Assembly: GCA_001599915.1 (NCBI GenBank)
Contig: BCIG01000018.1
Span: 496,001-560,000, forward strand
Origin: Symbiotaphrina buchneri
Lineage: Eukaryota; Ascomycota; Symbiotaphrinales; Symbiotaphrinaceae
DNA: 64,000 bases
Reading direction: 5' to 3'
The translations under genes and the position numbers were made by a program. This document shows positions 13,460 to 24,825 of the stretch, in pieces (position 1 is the stretch's first letter; each line of letters begins with the position of its first letter). A model generated the notes under the pieces. It did no database searches. It saw only the letters and a list, made by a program, of their open reading frames with translations, and was not told where the DNA came from.

Positions 13460-14400
13460 GGGACTTCCCCAGATGCAGCTACGGAAACCGTCGTGGATGG
13501 CCGAGCCTCGGTGGCTCTGACCTTCGGCGTAGTCTTGTCGCGGCTGTTGGCCAGATCAAAAAGGGAGGAGACAACCCCGGGAGAAGAGAAATAGATCGAT
13601 CTGGCAGGTGAAAATCCCGGAATGGTCGTTGATGTTGGACGGGGAGGGAAATTGATGCTGGGCCATTGCAGAGGCAGGGGATGAGGAGCTAAATAGTTTA
13701 GGATACAGTAAGGGGACAGACGCGAAAGTATCGCCAGGCTTATCGAAACAGCTGTCACTCCCGGGCAACCCCTGGACCAACAGCCCGCAAGCTACGGCAC
13801 ATCTATCCTCAGCAGCCATTGCGGTTAACGTGAACTGCCTCAATAGTGATTAAGCCCATAGAACATGCCAATAGTGATGTGCATGTATGGATTTCTCGTC
13901 ACTTGCGGTCGTTCTCACCGCGTCAGTCTCATCTACATCGTCCCGCACATCAGGGGGCTTCCAACCCGCGCGAGATGCATCTACGAAAGTATTTTCAAGG
14001 GCGGCGCACAATTCTTCAGGGCAACTTTGGCGTAAGTGGAAATTGATATTGCACGAGAATTTGCTCGTCCAGAAGATCTAGTGGACATATCAGGCGTAGA
14101 CCAATCCTGGAAAGCTTGATTGCACCCAGAGGATAATACGGCCTCTTGACGCCATACTCTCTTATCAAAGGGATAGAGATGAAAGAAGCAACGGAGGCGG
14201 TACCGCCTCACGATGGCTACTATCTCACCAGTAGATATCGTAGGACTATATTATACTCGCCGTTGCAGAGGACCTTGTCGGTTGGGAATAAGGCTGGTGT
14301 CTTCCTCCCTCGGCAGGCGGTGGACGTGTTCCTCAGGGGGCGCGGAGGAAGCGTGCTGAACAGAGAGTACCTGGGTACTCACACGAAGTTATGGAAAGGC

Positions 14401-14430
14401 AGGTGCAGGCGGGTGCAGGCGGGTGCAGGC
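14401..14430. repeat. 10-bp tandem repeat, three copies
   Basis: Three head-to-tail copies of (A/G)GGTGCAGGC, the first differing by one base, directly followed by TGTACCTTACAGGTACC of the dispersed repeat family. Confidence 0.85.
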
Positions 14431-14433
14431 TGT

Positions 14434-14576
14434 ACCTTACAGGTACCTGTTCGTTGGCATCTGTAAGTACCGTTTCTTAATCTCCATTCACGATGAAATC
14501 TACCGAAAATAAAGGCAGTCGTCCATACAAAACCATTACATACCTTACCTTACGTTTCCACTGAGGTAAGGTAGCC
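14434..14576. repeat. TACCTTACCT repeat cluster with a perfect inverted pair
   Basis: TACCTTACCT at 14541-14550 and its exact reverse complement AGGTAAGGTA at 14564-14573 are separated by 13 bases, so a 10-bp hairpin can form. A further CCTTACAGGTACC unit lies at 14434-14450. Confidence 0.8.
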
Positions 14577-14942
14577 TACAAAGTGTTCCTCCCTTGGAGA
14601 CTTGGAGTGCTGTGGTGGGTGTTCTAGTCCAGCCTAAGGCGAGCTAGCGCTTTGCACCTTCGCCTTTTTTGCCTCAGCAAACTTCCATTTCCTACAGGCC
14701 CGCACCCTGTCCCTCTGCAACTTTCACCGTCCCATTTCGGCGACATCCCATCCCCTTCCCTCCTGCGTTTCCCTCACCACTGCGAATAACAGCCTCCTTG
14801 GCACCAGAAGAGTTCCCCGCGGCGTGTTGTGGCTGCACTTTGCGAGGTTCATCGATCGCCTGTCGTGACCACTTCACCGTCCTCACCCCGCTACTTTCTG
14901 CAATCGTCATTCAGACCAGCACCAAGCGTGACCGTATCTAAG

Positions 14943-16403
14943 ATGTCGGAACCTATTCGCAACAAGAAGCTGGACCTGCCTACCGCACCGTGAGTGCTCT
15001 CCCCGATTCATGGCCTCACTGTTCTTCTGGAACTGACGCGGAAATTTTATCGCAGGACGCCACAAAACACTCCTGCCACCAATGCTCCAATCTCATCTCA
15101 TGCGCAACAGCCAGGAGTATCCAGCATCAAGGAAGGTATGTGCCACCCATCTGGTCCTATAGTGTCTCAAGGGACGCTGACTGACTCGGACATATTTGCG
15201 TCCAGAGGACTTTGATCGTGCGGCAGCGGCATCCATCTTTGCACAGAACCCGCAGCTAGTGTCCATGATCCAAGGTAAACTTGGGTCATTAGTTGGACGC
15301 TCCTCCGGCTATATTGAGTCTCTACCAGCTCCAGTTCGCCGTCGTGTGGCCGGTCTGAAGGGTGTTCAAAAGGAGCATGCTCAACTCGAAGCCGAGTTTC
15401 AGGAAGAAGTTTTGCAACTGGAGAAAAAGTATTTCGCCAAATTCACTCCACTTTACGAGCGACGTGCCAAGATCGTCAATGGTGCGGAAGAACCTAGTGA
15501 GGAGGAGGTGAAAGCTGGGGAGAGCGAGGAGGAAGGTGAAGAGGTTGCGGCCACCGAAGGCGAGAAAGAGGAGCAGGCAACAGAGGACCCGCGCGGTATT
15601 CCGGAATTCTGGTTGTCAGCTATGAAGAACTCCGTCTCTCTCGCCGAGCTCATCACCGATCGGGATGAGGCTGCTCTCAAATTTCTGACGGATATCCGGA
15701 TGGAATATCTTGATCGGCCCGGGTTCCGCCTGATCTTCCACTTTGCCCCTAATGAGTTTTTCAGTAACGAGACCATAAGCAAGACTTACTACTACCAAGA
15801 GGAGAGCGGATATGGTGGAGATTTTATCTACGACCATGCTGAAGGGGATGTGATCGACTGGAAACCAGGAAAGGATCTGACAGTGAGGGTTGAGAGCAAG
15901 AAGCAGAGGAATAAGAGTAAACAGCCCTTCTACGTGGTTTTTTCGTACCACCTGTGACAGTAACTGACTGCTAGCAACAGATACGAAGCAGACTCGTGTT
16001 GTCAAGAAGACGGTGCCCACCGAATCTTTCTTCAACTTCTTTTCGCCTCCCAAGCCTCCAACTGGCGAGGATGATGACGTTGCTTCAGATATAGAGGAAC
16101 GTCTGGAGCTTGATTACCAACTTGGGGAGGACATCAAGGAGAAACTCATCCCTCGAGCTATCGATTGGTTCACAGGAGAAGCTTTGCAATTCGAGGAGCT
16201 GGATGAAGACCTCGAGGAAGGGGATTTTGAGGACGAGGACGATGAGGATGAGGATGAGGACTACGACCATGACGATGACGAGGAGTCGGAGGACGAGGTA
16301 TGTTGAATTAACCCGCCAGATAACTCTCATGTCCTAGACCTGACACGTCCAGGATGATGGCTCAAAGCCTAAACAGGAAGCAGCAGAATGCAAACAGAGT
16401 TGA
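14943..16403 (+). CDS. NAP1: Nucleosome assembly protein 1
   Basis: Histone H2A-H2B chaperone that also shuttles histones into the nucleus. Five exons (14943-14989, 15056-15135, 15206-15916, 15981-16297, 16353-16403) join in frame to 401 residues. The NAP domain runs from about residue 45. It has the long dimerisation helix ([20 protein letters not shown]), an acidic insert, and [12 protein letters not shown], followed by [13 protein letters not shown] very acidic tail of Asp/Glu follows, as in yeast Nap1. The last 51-nt exon encodes [16 protein letters not shown]. The ending CKQS resembles a CaaX prenylation box, as in animal NAP1 proteins ending CKQQ. If the final intron is retained, translation stops after two codons (VC) and the CKQS end is lost. 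Confidence 0.95.
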
Positions 16404-17170
16404 AGGGAGAAAATAGACGTTGGGCCACGGTGCTGTTAGTCTCGAATCCGGCAGAGGCAATGTATCGGAAAGCGTATCGATAGTCTACAGCGTCGGCTTA
16501 TTCTGAGCGATATTGAAAGAAGTGCACCTGTGAAACGCACAGGATATGGGATGCGAGTGCTGCCAAACAAGTACTGTTTTTTTGCCTTCATGCATAATGA
16601 TCATAGCTCTTAGCAGACCCTCGTAATGTGAATGAGATGGGGTTTCTTTTTCAAGCGCCTGGGTTGAAATGTGTGGATCCTATGTCAAGTCCGACTGGTG
16701 AGTGCTTCCTAATGAAATTATAACATGATCCTTGTTGGAGGGAACCTGAGAAATTCAGTACCTTATTTATCTACAGCAAGACCCACTGTCGTTGAACTTT
16801 CGTACATGCCGCATAAATACCTCAGTACCGGTACCTTACCTTACATTGCCGACCCTTATCCTGAGTTGAGCTTGTGTCAACCCCCAGGGAGGTCACTTAC
16901 CTACCTTACCTTTCAAGGGTACAGGTACCTTAAGGAAGGTACCTTAAGGTAAGGTGGGTATTCGTACCGTACCGGGTATTTCGGAGTCCAAAGGCTCTGT
17001 GGGCGCCTCTCGTCGTATTAAGCAAGGTGACGTGTTTTTTTACGCGGTGACTCTTCTCAATCCAAACCAAATCAACCCTTTTTTTCCTGGCTATTTTGAT
17101 TTTCTGTGATCCATTCGGATGCAGACGACCCATCCTCTTACCATCTCGTCCCTGACACAGTCTTCACACA
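16404..17170. other. Intergenic: NAP1 3' region and serine-pathway gene promoter
   Basis: 767 bp, no gene seen. A repeat cluster occupies 16816-16975. The last 200 bp before the next start are pyrimidine-rich. Confidence 0.6.
16816..16975. repeat. GGTACCTTAAGG repeat cluster
   Basis: Two exact copies of GGTACCTTAAGG at 16924-16935 and 16938-16949, each containing the palindrome CCTTAAGG, together with GGTACCTTACCTTAC and CTTACCTACCTTACC units. Same dispersed family as in other gaps. Confidence 0.8.
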
Positions 17171-18942
17171 ATGGCCTCATCTGCGCGAGAGATACCATCA
17201 ACCATGCAAGCTCTGTCTAGGAGAGTGTCCGCGAGTCTGGACCTGTCCACTTCCACCTCCCCTACCTCGGCCTTCCATTCCCCGCCGTCGAGCTTTGGAG
17301 GGGGACGAGTGAATCGAACTCCTACTGCGAAGCAGTTAAAACCATTTGCAACAGAGGACATCAAGATCTTATTACTTGAAAATGTGAATAAGACGGGGCG
17401 TGACCTGCTTGAAAGTCAAGGATACCAGGTCGAGTTCCTGAAAACCTCCCTACCTGAAGATCAGCTCATTGAGAAAATCGGGTGTGTGGCGCCCTACTCT
17501 TGTCTCAGATAGCATAATTCTTACAAACTTTCCAGAGACGTGCACGTGGTTGGCATTCGGTCAAAGACAAAGCTTACGGCGAAAGTCCTTCGGGAGGCAA
17601 AGAACTTGATAGTCATAGGTTGTTTCTGCATCGGCACCAATCAGGTCGACTTACAATACGCTGCGAAGCATGGGATTGCAGTGTTCAATTCACCATTCAG
17701 CAACTCTCGAAGCGTCGCTGAACTTGTCATAGCGGAGATTATAGCGCTTGCCCGGCAGCTCGGCGACCGCTCAAACGAACTGCACCGGGGGACTTGGAAC
17801 AAGGTCAGCAATCAATGTTGGGAAATTCGCGGCAAGACGTTGGGTATGTCTATTGCCCATAGCAAACCAATTGTACTCCCAGCGACTTCCTCTGACAACA
17901 TAGCAGGGATAATCGGGTACGGCCATATTGGATCCCAACTATCTGTTCTCGCGGAAGCCATGGGGATGTCTGTCATCTACTATGATGTTGTCAACCTCAT
18001 GGCTTTAGGAACGGCCCGGCAAGTTTCCACCCTGGATGAACTCCTTGGCGGAGCGGACTTTGTCACCTGCCACGTGCCAGAGTCGCCAGAGACCAAGAAT
18101 TTGATGGGCAGGGAGCAGTTCGAACAAATGAAGTCCGGCAGCTATGTGATCAATGCCAGCCGTGGTAGTGTAGTCGACATTCCAGCCTTGATCGACGCAA
18201 TGCGTTCTGGAAAAATAGCGGGAGCTGCACTGGATGTCTATCCAAATGAACCAGGGGGCAACGGTGACTATTTTACAAATGACCTGAACCCTTGGGCTGA
18301 GGACCTCCGATCGTTGAAGAATATAATACTCACCCCCCATATTGGAGGAAGCACCGAGGAAGCGCAAAGCGCAATCGGTATCGAAGTGGCAGATGCACTA
18401 ATTCGTTACGTCAACGAAGGTGCAACACTAGGAGCTGTGAACATGCCTGAAGTTCATCTGCGGTCTTTGACCTCGGACGAGCCGAATCATGCTCGTGTAT
18501 GTAAAACAAATCTTCAGGTTGGGCGTCGACTAACGTTAGACCGCAGGTCATCTACATTCATCACAATGTCCCTGGAGTTTTACGGAAAGGTATTTTCGTT
18601 AACCCCGCTATGCCTTGGAGTTGCTGCAGCCTGACATTTCATAGTCAATGAGATTTTCGCCGAGCATAATGTCGATAAACAAATGACAGATAGCAGAGGA
18701 GATGTGAGTTTCACATGCCCCCGTTGCCCCCCTTGCCACCCAACGGTACGGTACTGACGGCTTCGTGTCTGAAGGTCGCCTACCTCATGGCTGATCTTAG
18801 CAACGTCAATCTCAACGAAATCAAGGACCTCTACGAAAGCTTGGAAAGCCTCAGTTGTAGGTTGCTTATGTCAACGTTCTTCCAGCCATTGCTGACCCAA
18901 TCGTCCGACAAAGCACGTATAATGACTAGGATCCTATATTGA
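17171..18942 (+). CDS. SER33: D-3-phosphoglycerate dehydrogenase (serine biosynthesis)
   Basis: Oxidises 3-phosphoglycerate with NAD to phosphohydroxypyruvate, the first step of serine synthesis in the cytosol. The N-terminus is a Ser/Thr-rich extension of about 55 residues, then DIKILLLENVNKTGRDLL. The substrate domain has NSPFSNSRSVAELV, and the Rossmann motif is GIIGYGHIGSQ. Catalytic residues lie in INASRG (Arg), DVYPNEP (Glu) and LTPHIGGST (His). The C-terminal ACT-like domain (VIYIHHNVPGVLRKVNEIF, AYLMADLSNVN) is split over short exons and ends with MTRILY. About seven exons; one intron (inside LG|IIGYGH) has a length divisible by three and no stop. The symbol follows the yeast SER3/SER33 pair; which paralogue is closer cannot be told. 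Confidence 0.93.
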
Positions 18943-19754
18943 TTGGCTGAAGCCTTCCCTTGCAGCCGAGCCAATGCTTAGGCCAAGGTGCCAGACCCAT
19001 TGCTTTGTGTGCGGGGTGGAGCTATATTGGAGTCGAATAATTGACGCGGCCGGTGCGTTCTGCCTTCAACAGGATCATTCGGCAAGTATTCCCCGGATCC
19101 TCCGGGTTGAGGGCAGAAGCTCTTAACATAATTACCTAGTGAGCCTTCGGGAAACACGACCACCTTGATTGGCGTCAGAGGCTACTAAACTGCCAGGTGC
19201 GGTTCATCAGCAGGCCGTCGCGTGCTGGATGAGATGGATCTGTCGGATATCTGCGCCTGATGGGGTGGGAAAAAAAGGTACCTGCATAAATATAAGCATA
19301 CTGATACCTGCAACCTCAGTACCCTTGATTCGTGAGGAAGGTGCCCAGGCAGCGTAGTCCACCTTTACCATGAGAAAGACAGCGAGACGTCTTGCCTAAC
19401 CTGGACTCAGCTGCTCAGTTTTGTGCCAGTTTCCCCCAAGCCGCTTGGGCCCTCCAGAGATGTGGTCATGTAAGGTACCAGGTAAAGTAAGGACGTAAAT
19501 TATGACTTTGTTACCTTACCGTAAGGTACTGAATTTATCAAATGCAGGTGCCTACTCTAGGTACCTTAGACCCTCGCCCATTTATTCGCCGTGTACGACA
19601 TGCGTGCCAAGCCTTGTCTGTCGGTGGTCCCTCCATGAACTAACACACGGCGGATGATCGTGCCCGTAAGCTCCAATGTACGATCCGGCGTCATCGCTGC
19701 AGTTCTGAGCCAATTCTTTGTAGACTGGGATGTGCTCGGGCTGGCAGAACCACA
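18943..19754. other. Intergenic upstream of the P5B ATPase gene
   Basis: 812 bp. No open frame with family resemblance. A repeat cluster lies at 19466-19570. The rest looks like untranslated and promoter sequence. Confidence 0.55.
19466..19570. repeat. TACCTTA/TAAGGTA repeat cluster
   Basis: TACCTTA at 19512-19518 and TAAGGTA at 19522-19528 form exact arms around CCG. Flanking units are GTAAGGTACCAGGTAAAG and CTAGGTACCTTAG. Confidence 0.75.
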
Positions 19755-22700
19755 ATGAATGGTACAGGTGAAACGCCTGTGCAGCGGCCGCGCCGCAGCA
19801 GCTCGCGCGTCACTGCTCAAAGCAGCCAGAGCTATGGACAACTATACCGCCGTGATTCCAACAGGAGCACGTAAGCTCTGCCCTATCAGTTCTCACTCGA
19901 TGAAAGAATTGGGTTTGCTGACTCCCTCAGTGCTAGTTTCATCAGCGATGTGGAGATGGCTCATGACGAGGTGAACTACCGGGACACTTTACTTCGTTCA
20001 AGTTGTCTTTGGAGCTGATGTGCCTACACAGGTCTTTGCTGGGCCTATTTCGGAGAGTGTGCCATCAAGCACAACAGGCTTTGCGCATCGTCGGTCGAGG
20101 GCCGATTCTACAGCCAGCTTCACATATTTCCAAGAAGAAGAGGATGCGTTCAATTGGTCCGGAGATGATGAGGCAGTGTTTGACAGTGAAGATGAAGATC
20201 AACCGACGGCACTCGAAGTTGATCCTGAAGCAAATGGACACGATGGTGAAAGACGCAGGTCCTCCGTCCGTTCGGGGGTTTCAGCTGAGCATCCGCTGTT
20301 GGCCCGGAATGATTCCGCCAAGACCGATACCAGCGGACATGGCAGGGTCGGCCGCTTGAGTCAGAAGTTGTATATTTCAACAGAAGATTTGACTATAGTC
20401 ATTGCGGGCTTTACGACCAGTTTCGTTGGGTACGCGATTTACCTGGTTCTGTGTCTGACAACTTTTGGATTGGGTTTCCTCATGTTTCGTTGGCTCCCAC
20501 GCTGGAGGGTGCGACTCTTAGGACGGCCCACCTCTTTAAGGTACTGCTCCTGGGTGGTCATCGAGGTGAGCCTACCGTCCGGGAGGAATCGACCCAAAAT
20601 ATCCGCTAAACGGGGCCAGAACCAATGGGGGGAGTTCACGATACACGAAGTAAAGAAAATACCTTATGGCCGACCTTTGACGACGGTGTTTGGTTCCCAA
20701 GGTCTTGCCCGTTTTCTTGAGCCCGACGAGGACGAAGATCCCATCATCGATGTTCTCGCTTATGTGGATTATCGTTACATCCGTTTTTGCTACCACCCGT
20801 TAAAGGACAAGTTTGTTCTGAACAACAGCTGGAAGGATCGATCCAAATTGGACTGATGTGAGGACAATCCGAACTGGAATCGATGGTGAGGAACAGGAAA
20901 ATAGGGAGCGCGTGTTCGGGAAGAACCAGATCGCAATTGAACAGAAGAGCGTTCCTCAACTGCTCTTGGATGAGGTATTTCTCGCTCGTGATATGCTTGT
21001 GAAAAATGCAACGGCTTGTGAAAGGCCAGAGGCTAAGATATTCCAGGCGTTCCACCCGTTTTATGTTTTCCAGATCGCGAGCCTGATACTGTGGTCACTT
21101 GACGAATACTACTACTACGCTGCTTGCATTTTTGTAATCTCCATGGTAAGTATCATAACGACGCTTATCGAGATGCGCACGGTACGTCCCACTTCCATAT
21201 ATGCTTTAAGTGAAAGCCTAACGAATAAGACCATGAGACGGCTCCAAGAAATATCGAGATTTGAATGCGATGTCAGGGTATTACGCAAGGGTTTCTGTAA
21301 GTCAACGTTTGATTATCCCCGTACCGAGAAGCTGCGCAGGATATGGACTGATGTTCCTGTAGGGCGGTATGTTGCGTCCAGCGACTTGATGCCCGGAGAT
21401 GTATATGAAGTTACAGATCCATCTCTTTCACAATTCCCAAGTGATGGTCTATTGCTGGCGGGAGACTGTATTGTCAATGAGAGCATGTTGACCGGTAAAC
21501 ATGTGCCAATCCATCGATCAGCCTTGTGAATGCTGAAATGATTAGGCGAATCGGTACCGGTATCAAAGGTGCCTGCGACAAACGAGGCCTTGCAGCTACT
21601 GGATCTTCGAGCCTCATCGGTCCATCCGGATGTTGCGAAGCATTTCCTTTTTTGTGGAACCAAGATAATAAGGGCCAGGCGGCCTCAAGGCGACACCGAT
21701 GACGAAGCTGTCGCCCTTGCTATGGTTGTTAGGACGGGGTTCAATACGACAAAAGGAGCGCTCGTGAGATCCATGTTGTTCCCAAAGCCATCTGGCTTCA
21801 AATTCTACCGTGATTCATTTCGTTATATATCCGTAATGGCTATTATTGCATTACTTGGTTTCGTAGCCTCCTTTGTCAACTTCGTCAGACTTAAGGTATG
21901 CGTTCATTCTTTTGGATGACGGACAGGTTCTGACTTATCCTAGCTGGCATGGCACCTCATCATTGTGCGTGCACTGGACCTGATCACTATTGTCGTACCA
22001 CCTGCTTTACCGGCCACCCTGACTATTGGGACCAATTTTGCCTTAGCGAGATTGAAGAAACGGCAAATTTTCTGTATTAGTCCACAAAGGTATGTCTCTT
22101 GGATCATTTACGAACGTGGAAACTAAAGTTGTCTTAGAGTCAACGTAGCCGGCAAGCTTGATCTGGTTTGCTTCGACAAAACAGGCACCTTGACGGAGGA
22201 GGGGCTAGATGTACTTGGAGTACGGGTTGTGCAACGACCTGATAACAGGCGCGTCCTGTGGAAATGCTTTTTCGCAACCATCGCTAATTCATCCTTAGAT
22301 TCAGCGATATTTTGACGGATGCATCCGCTATAGTGCCATCGGCCCCATATGAACTTGACCCCACTGTTGACTACTCCGTACATCAGGCCATTCTAGGCAC
22401 GATGGCGACGTGCCATTCGCTAAGGGTAGTTAATGATGAGCTATTAGGCGACCCTCTAGATGTCAAGATGTTCGAGTTCACAGGCTGGTCATTCGAGGAA
22501 GGGGAGAAGACTGGCCAGTCTGAAGAACAGGAGCAGAGTAAACTATCACCATCTGTCGCAAGGCCGCCGGCGGGGTTCCAATACGTTTCGGGCTCTCAGT
22601 CCGATACTGATAAGGTATGTGGTATCCGAAATGGAAGATAACCCATTGACATCCGAGCAGCGTACCGCTGTTGAACTTGGAATCCTCAAGTCCTTCGAGT

Positions 22701-24825
22701 TTGTGTCTCAACTCCGAAGAGCAAGCGTGATAGTACGACAATATGGCGCTGCCGGAGTAGACGTGTATGTGAAGGGCGCCCCGGAATGCATGAAAGACAT
22801 ATGCAATGCCAACAGTTGTAGGTGTCTCGAAGAGAGAAATCAGCTTTGGCTTGCTGATGCCCAATATAGTTCCGACGGATTATGATGAACTGCTCAACTA
22901 TTACACGCACAGGGGTTTCCGAGTCATCGCATGCGCAGGGAAACACATTTCGAAACTAAATTGGGTCAAAGTCCAGAAGATGAAGAGAACTGAAGCGGAG
23001 TCAGGATTAGACTTCATCGGATTCATTGTGTTCGAGAATAAGTTGAAACCGACCACTACTGGTGTCATTGACGAACTGAGCAATGCTGGCATTCGCAAGG
23101 TCATGTGTACAGGTGACAATATTCTGACGGCCATCAGCGTCGCAAGGGAGTGTAACCTTATTGACCGGAGTGCTCATTGCTTCGTTGCTCATTTTAACGA
23201 AGGTATAGTCTGCCTATCCCAGGCATGTCCAGGTGTTGACAGCATTAGGGGACCATCAGTCGCCTAAAGCTAGGCTTTGCTGGGAAAGCATAGACAATCC
23301 GAGCTTTCAGCTTGATGAGATGACGTTGCTCGTATGCGTTCGCAGTGTTTTCTACTTAATCTCCGCTCTGGCTGATGGCCGATAGCCTTTACCCCCTCCA
23401 GCAGAGGAGGATGCCTCCTTGCCTTACGACATTTCCAATCTGCGGAATTACTCTCTTGCGATCGGCGGCGATGTGTTTCGCTGGATCATCGACTTCGCGA
23501 CGGAAGAGGTGCTCCACAGGGTTAGATACCATTGGCATATGCCTTACCTGGCACTGCTTCTAACGAGATTACAGATGCTTGTTCGGGGGCAGGTATTTGC
23601 ACGGATGTCGCCAGATGAAAAGCATGAGCTAGTCGAGAAATTGCAAAGCATTGACTACTGCTGTGGCTTTGTGGGGACGGAGCGAATGACTGCGGTGCTC
23701 TCAAGGCTGCTGATGTCGGAATATCATTATCTGAGGCAGAGGCTTCAGTGGCTGCGCCCTTTACCAGCAGGATCTTTGATATTTCTTGTGTACCACAGGT
23801 GATCCGGTAGGAACTTGAACTTACTGGTGTCCCACCGATCTTGTACTGACATCATGTAGGGAGGGTCGTGCGGCCTTGGTCACGAGCTTTAGCTGCTTTA
23901 AATACATGAGCGTCTACTCAGCCATTCAATTCACGTCTGTGAGCTTTCTGTACGCATCAGCTTCAAATTTAGGAGACTTCCAGGCAAGTGGCGTCGGACG
24001 AGCGGGCTCGGGCGTCAGTCACTGATTCGTTCCAGTTCCTATTCATCGATCTACTCCTGATCCTTCCTATCGCTATATTTAGTAAGGCCTGCATCTTGCT
24101 TGACTTTTACCGTTCTGACCAGCCGATAGTGGGGTGGGCAGGGCCATATCCGGTGCTGTCACGCAAACGTCCGACGGCAAGCTTAGTATCGCGTAAGGTC
24201 TTGACACCTCTTCTAGGCCAGATCGCCATATGTGTGCTCCTACAGTTTATAGGATTTCAAGCAGTGCGGAAACAGAATTGGTACAATTATTGCATCTCCA
24301 GACGCCGTCTCCCGCGTATTGATTGGTCATACTAGGTACATTCCTCCAAAGCTGAAACACAACAAGTCCAATATCAAGAACTCGGAAAACACCACACTCT
24401 TCCTACTCTCTTGTTACCAGTATATCTTTGCTGGAGTCGTCCTCAGCGTCGGACCGCCTTTTAGAGAGTCCATGACTTCTAACGGTGAGGAGCTTGTGAT
24501 GAAAATGGTAGAAAGTCCGATGGCTAATATCCTGATAGTACCATTCGTCGTCACAATTGTCGTGGCTCTGCTCTTCTCTACGTACATGCTGTTCGATCCT
24601 GCGCACTTCCTGTACAAGCTTATGCAGTTGACCAAAATCTCCATGCGTTTCAGGATGTTCCTCTTTCTCCTGGCGATAGTTGGCTTCGGGGTGTCTTGGG
24701 TCGCCGAGAAACGTCTGCTACCCCGATTGGCAAGGCTATTGGGCCATTTGAAAGACAAGTTGTTTCCGCACAGACGCAAGGTTCGGAAGCGGTACAAGTT
24801 ACTACTAGAGGAGATGCGCTTTTAG
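19755..24825 (+). pseudogene. YPK9: P5B-type ATPase (Ypk9/ATP13A2 family), frame broken at two places
   Basis: P5B ATPases sit in the vacuole/lysosome membrane and in animals export polyamines. About 20 introns; exons read MNGTGETPVQRPRR..., the P5B motif [11 protein letters not shown] in the membrane segment before the catalytic Asp, [23 protein letters not shown] (phosphorylated Asp), KGAPE, and about ten hydrophobic membrane segments. Two breaks are visible. At 20836-20843 GATC is doubled (AAGGATCGATCC where NSWKDPNWTDV needs AAGGATCC), adding 4 bases. At about 23668-23671 one T is missing from GGCTTT(T)GTGGGGACGG, so the GDGAND motif is encoded one frame off. Everything else, including all splice junctions, is conserved. 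This may be a recent pseudogene or two assembly errors; I cannot tell from the sequence. One intron (after NLGDFQ, near 23983) has a GC donor (CAG|GCAAGT). Confidence 0.85.

Larger units (their letters stand above)
13460..14942. other. Divergent intergenic region between myosin V and NAP1
   Basis: About 1.5 kb shared by two divergent promoters. I see no coding region with family resemblance. It holds a 10-bp tandem repeat at 14401-14430 and a TACCTTACCT/AGGTAAGGTA inverted repeat at 14541-14573, then a C-rich stretch before the NAP1 start. Confidence 0.6.

Noticed and set aside
16200-16300. GAGGACGAGGATGAGG-like repeats as a possible satellite
   Set aside because: They encode the acidic tail of Nap1 and are explained by that.
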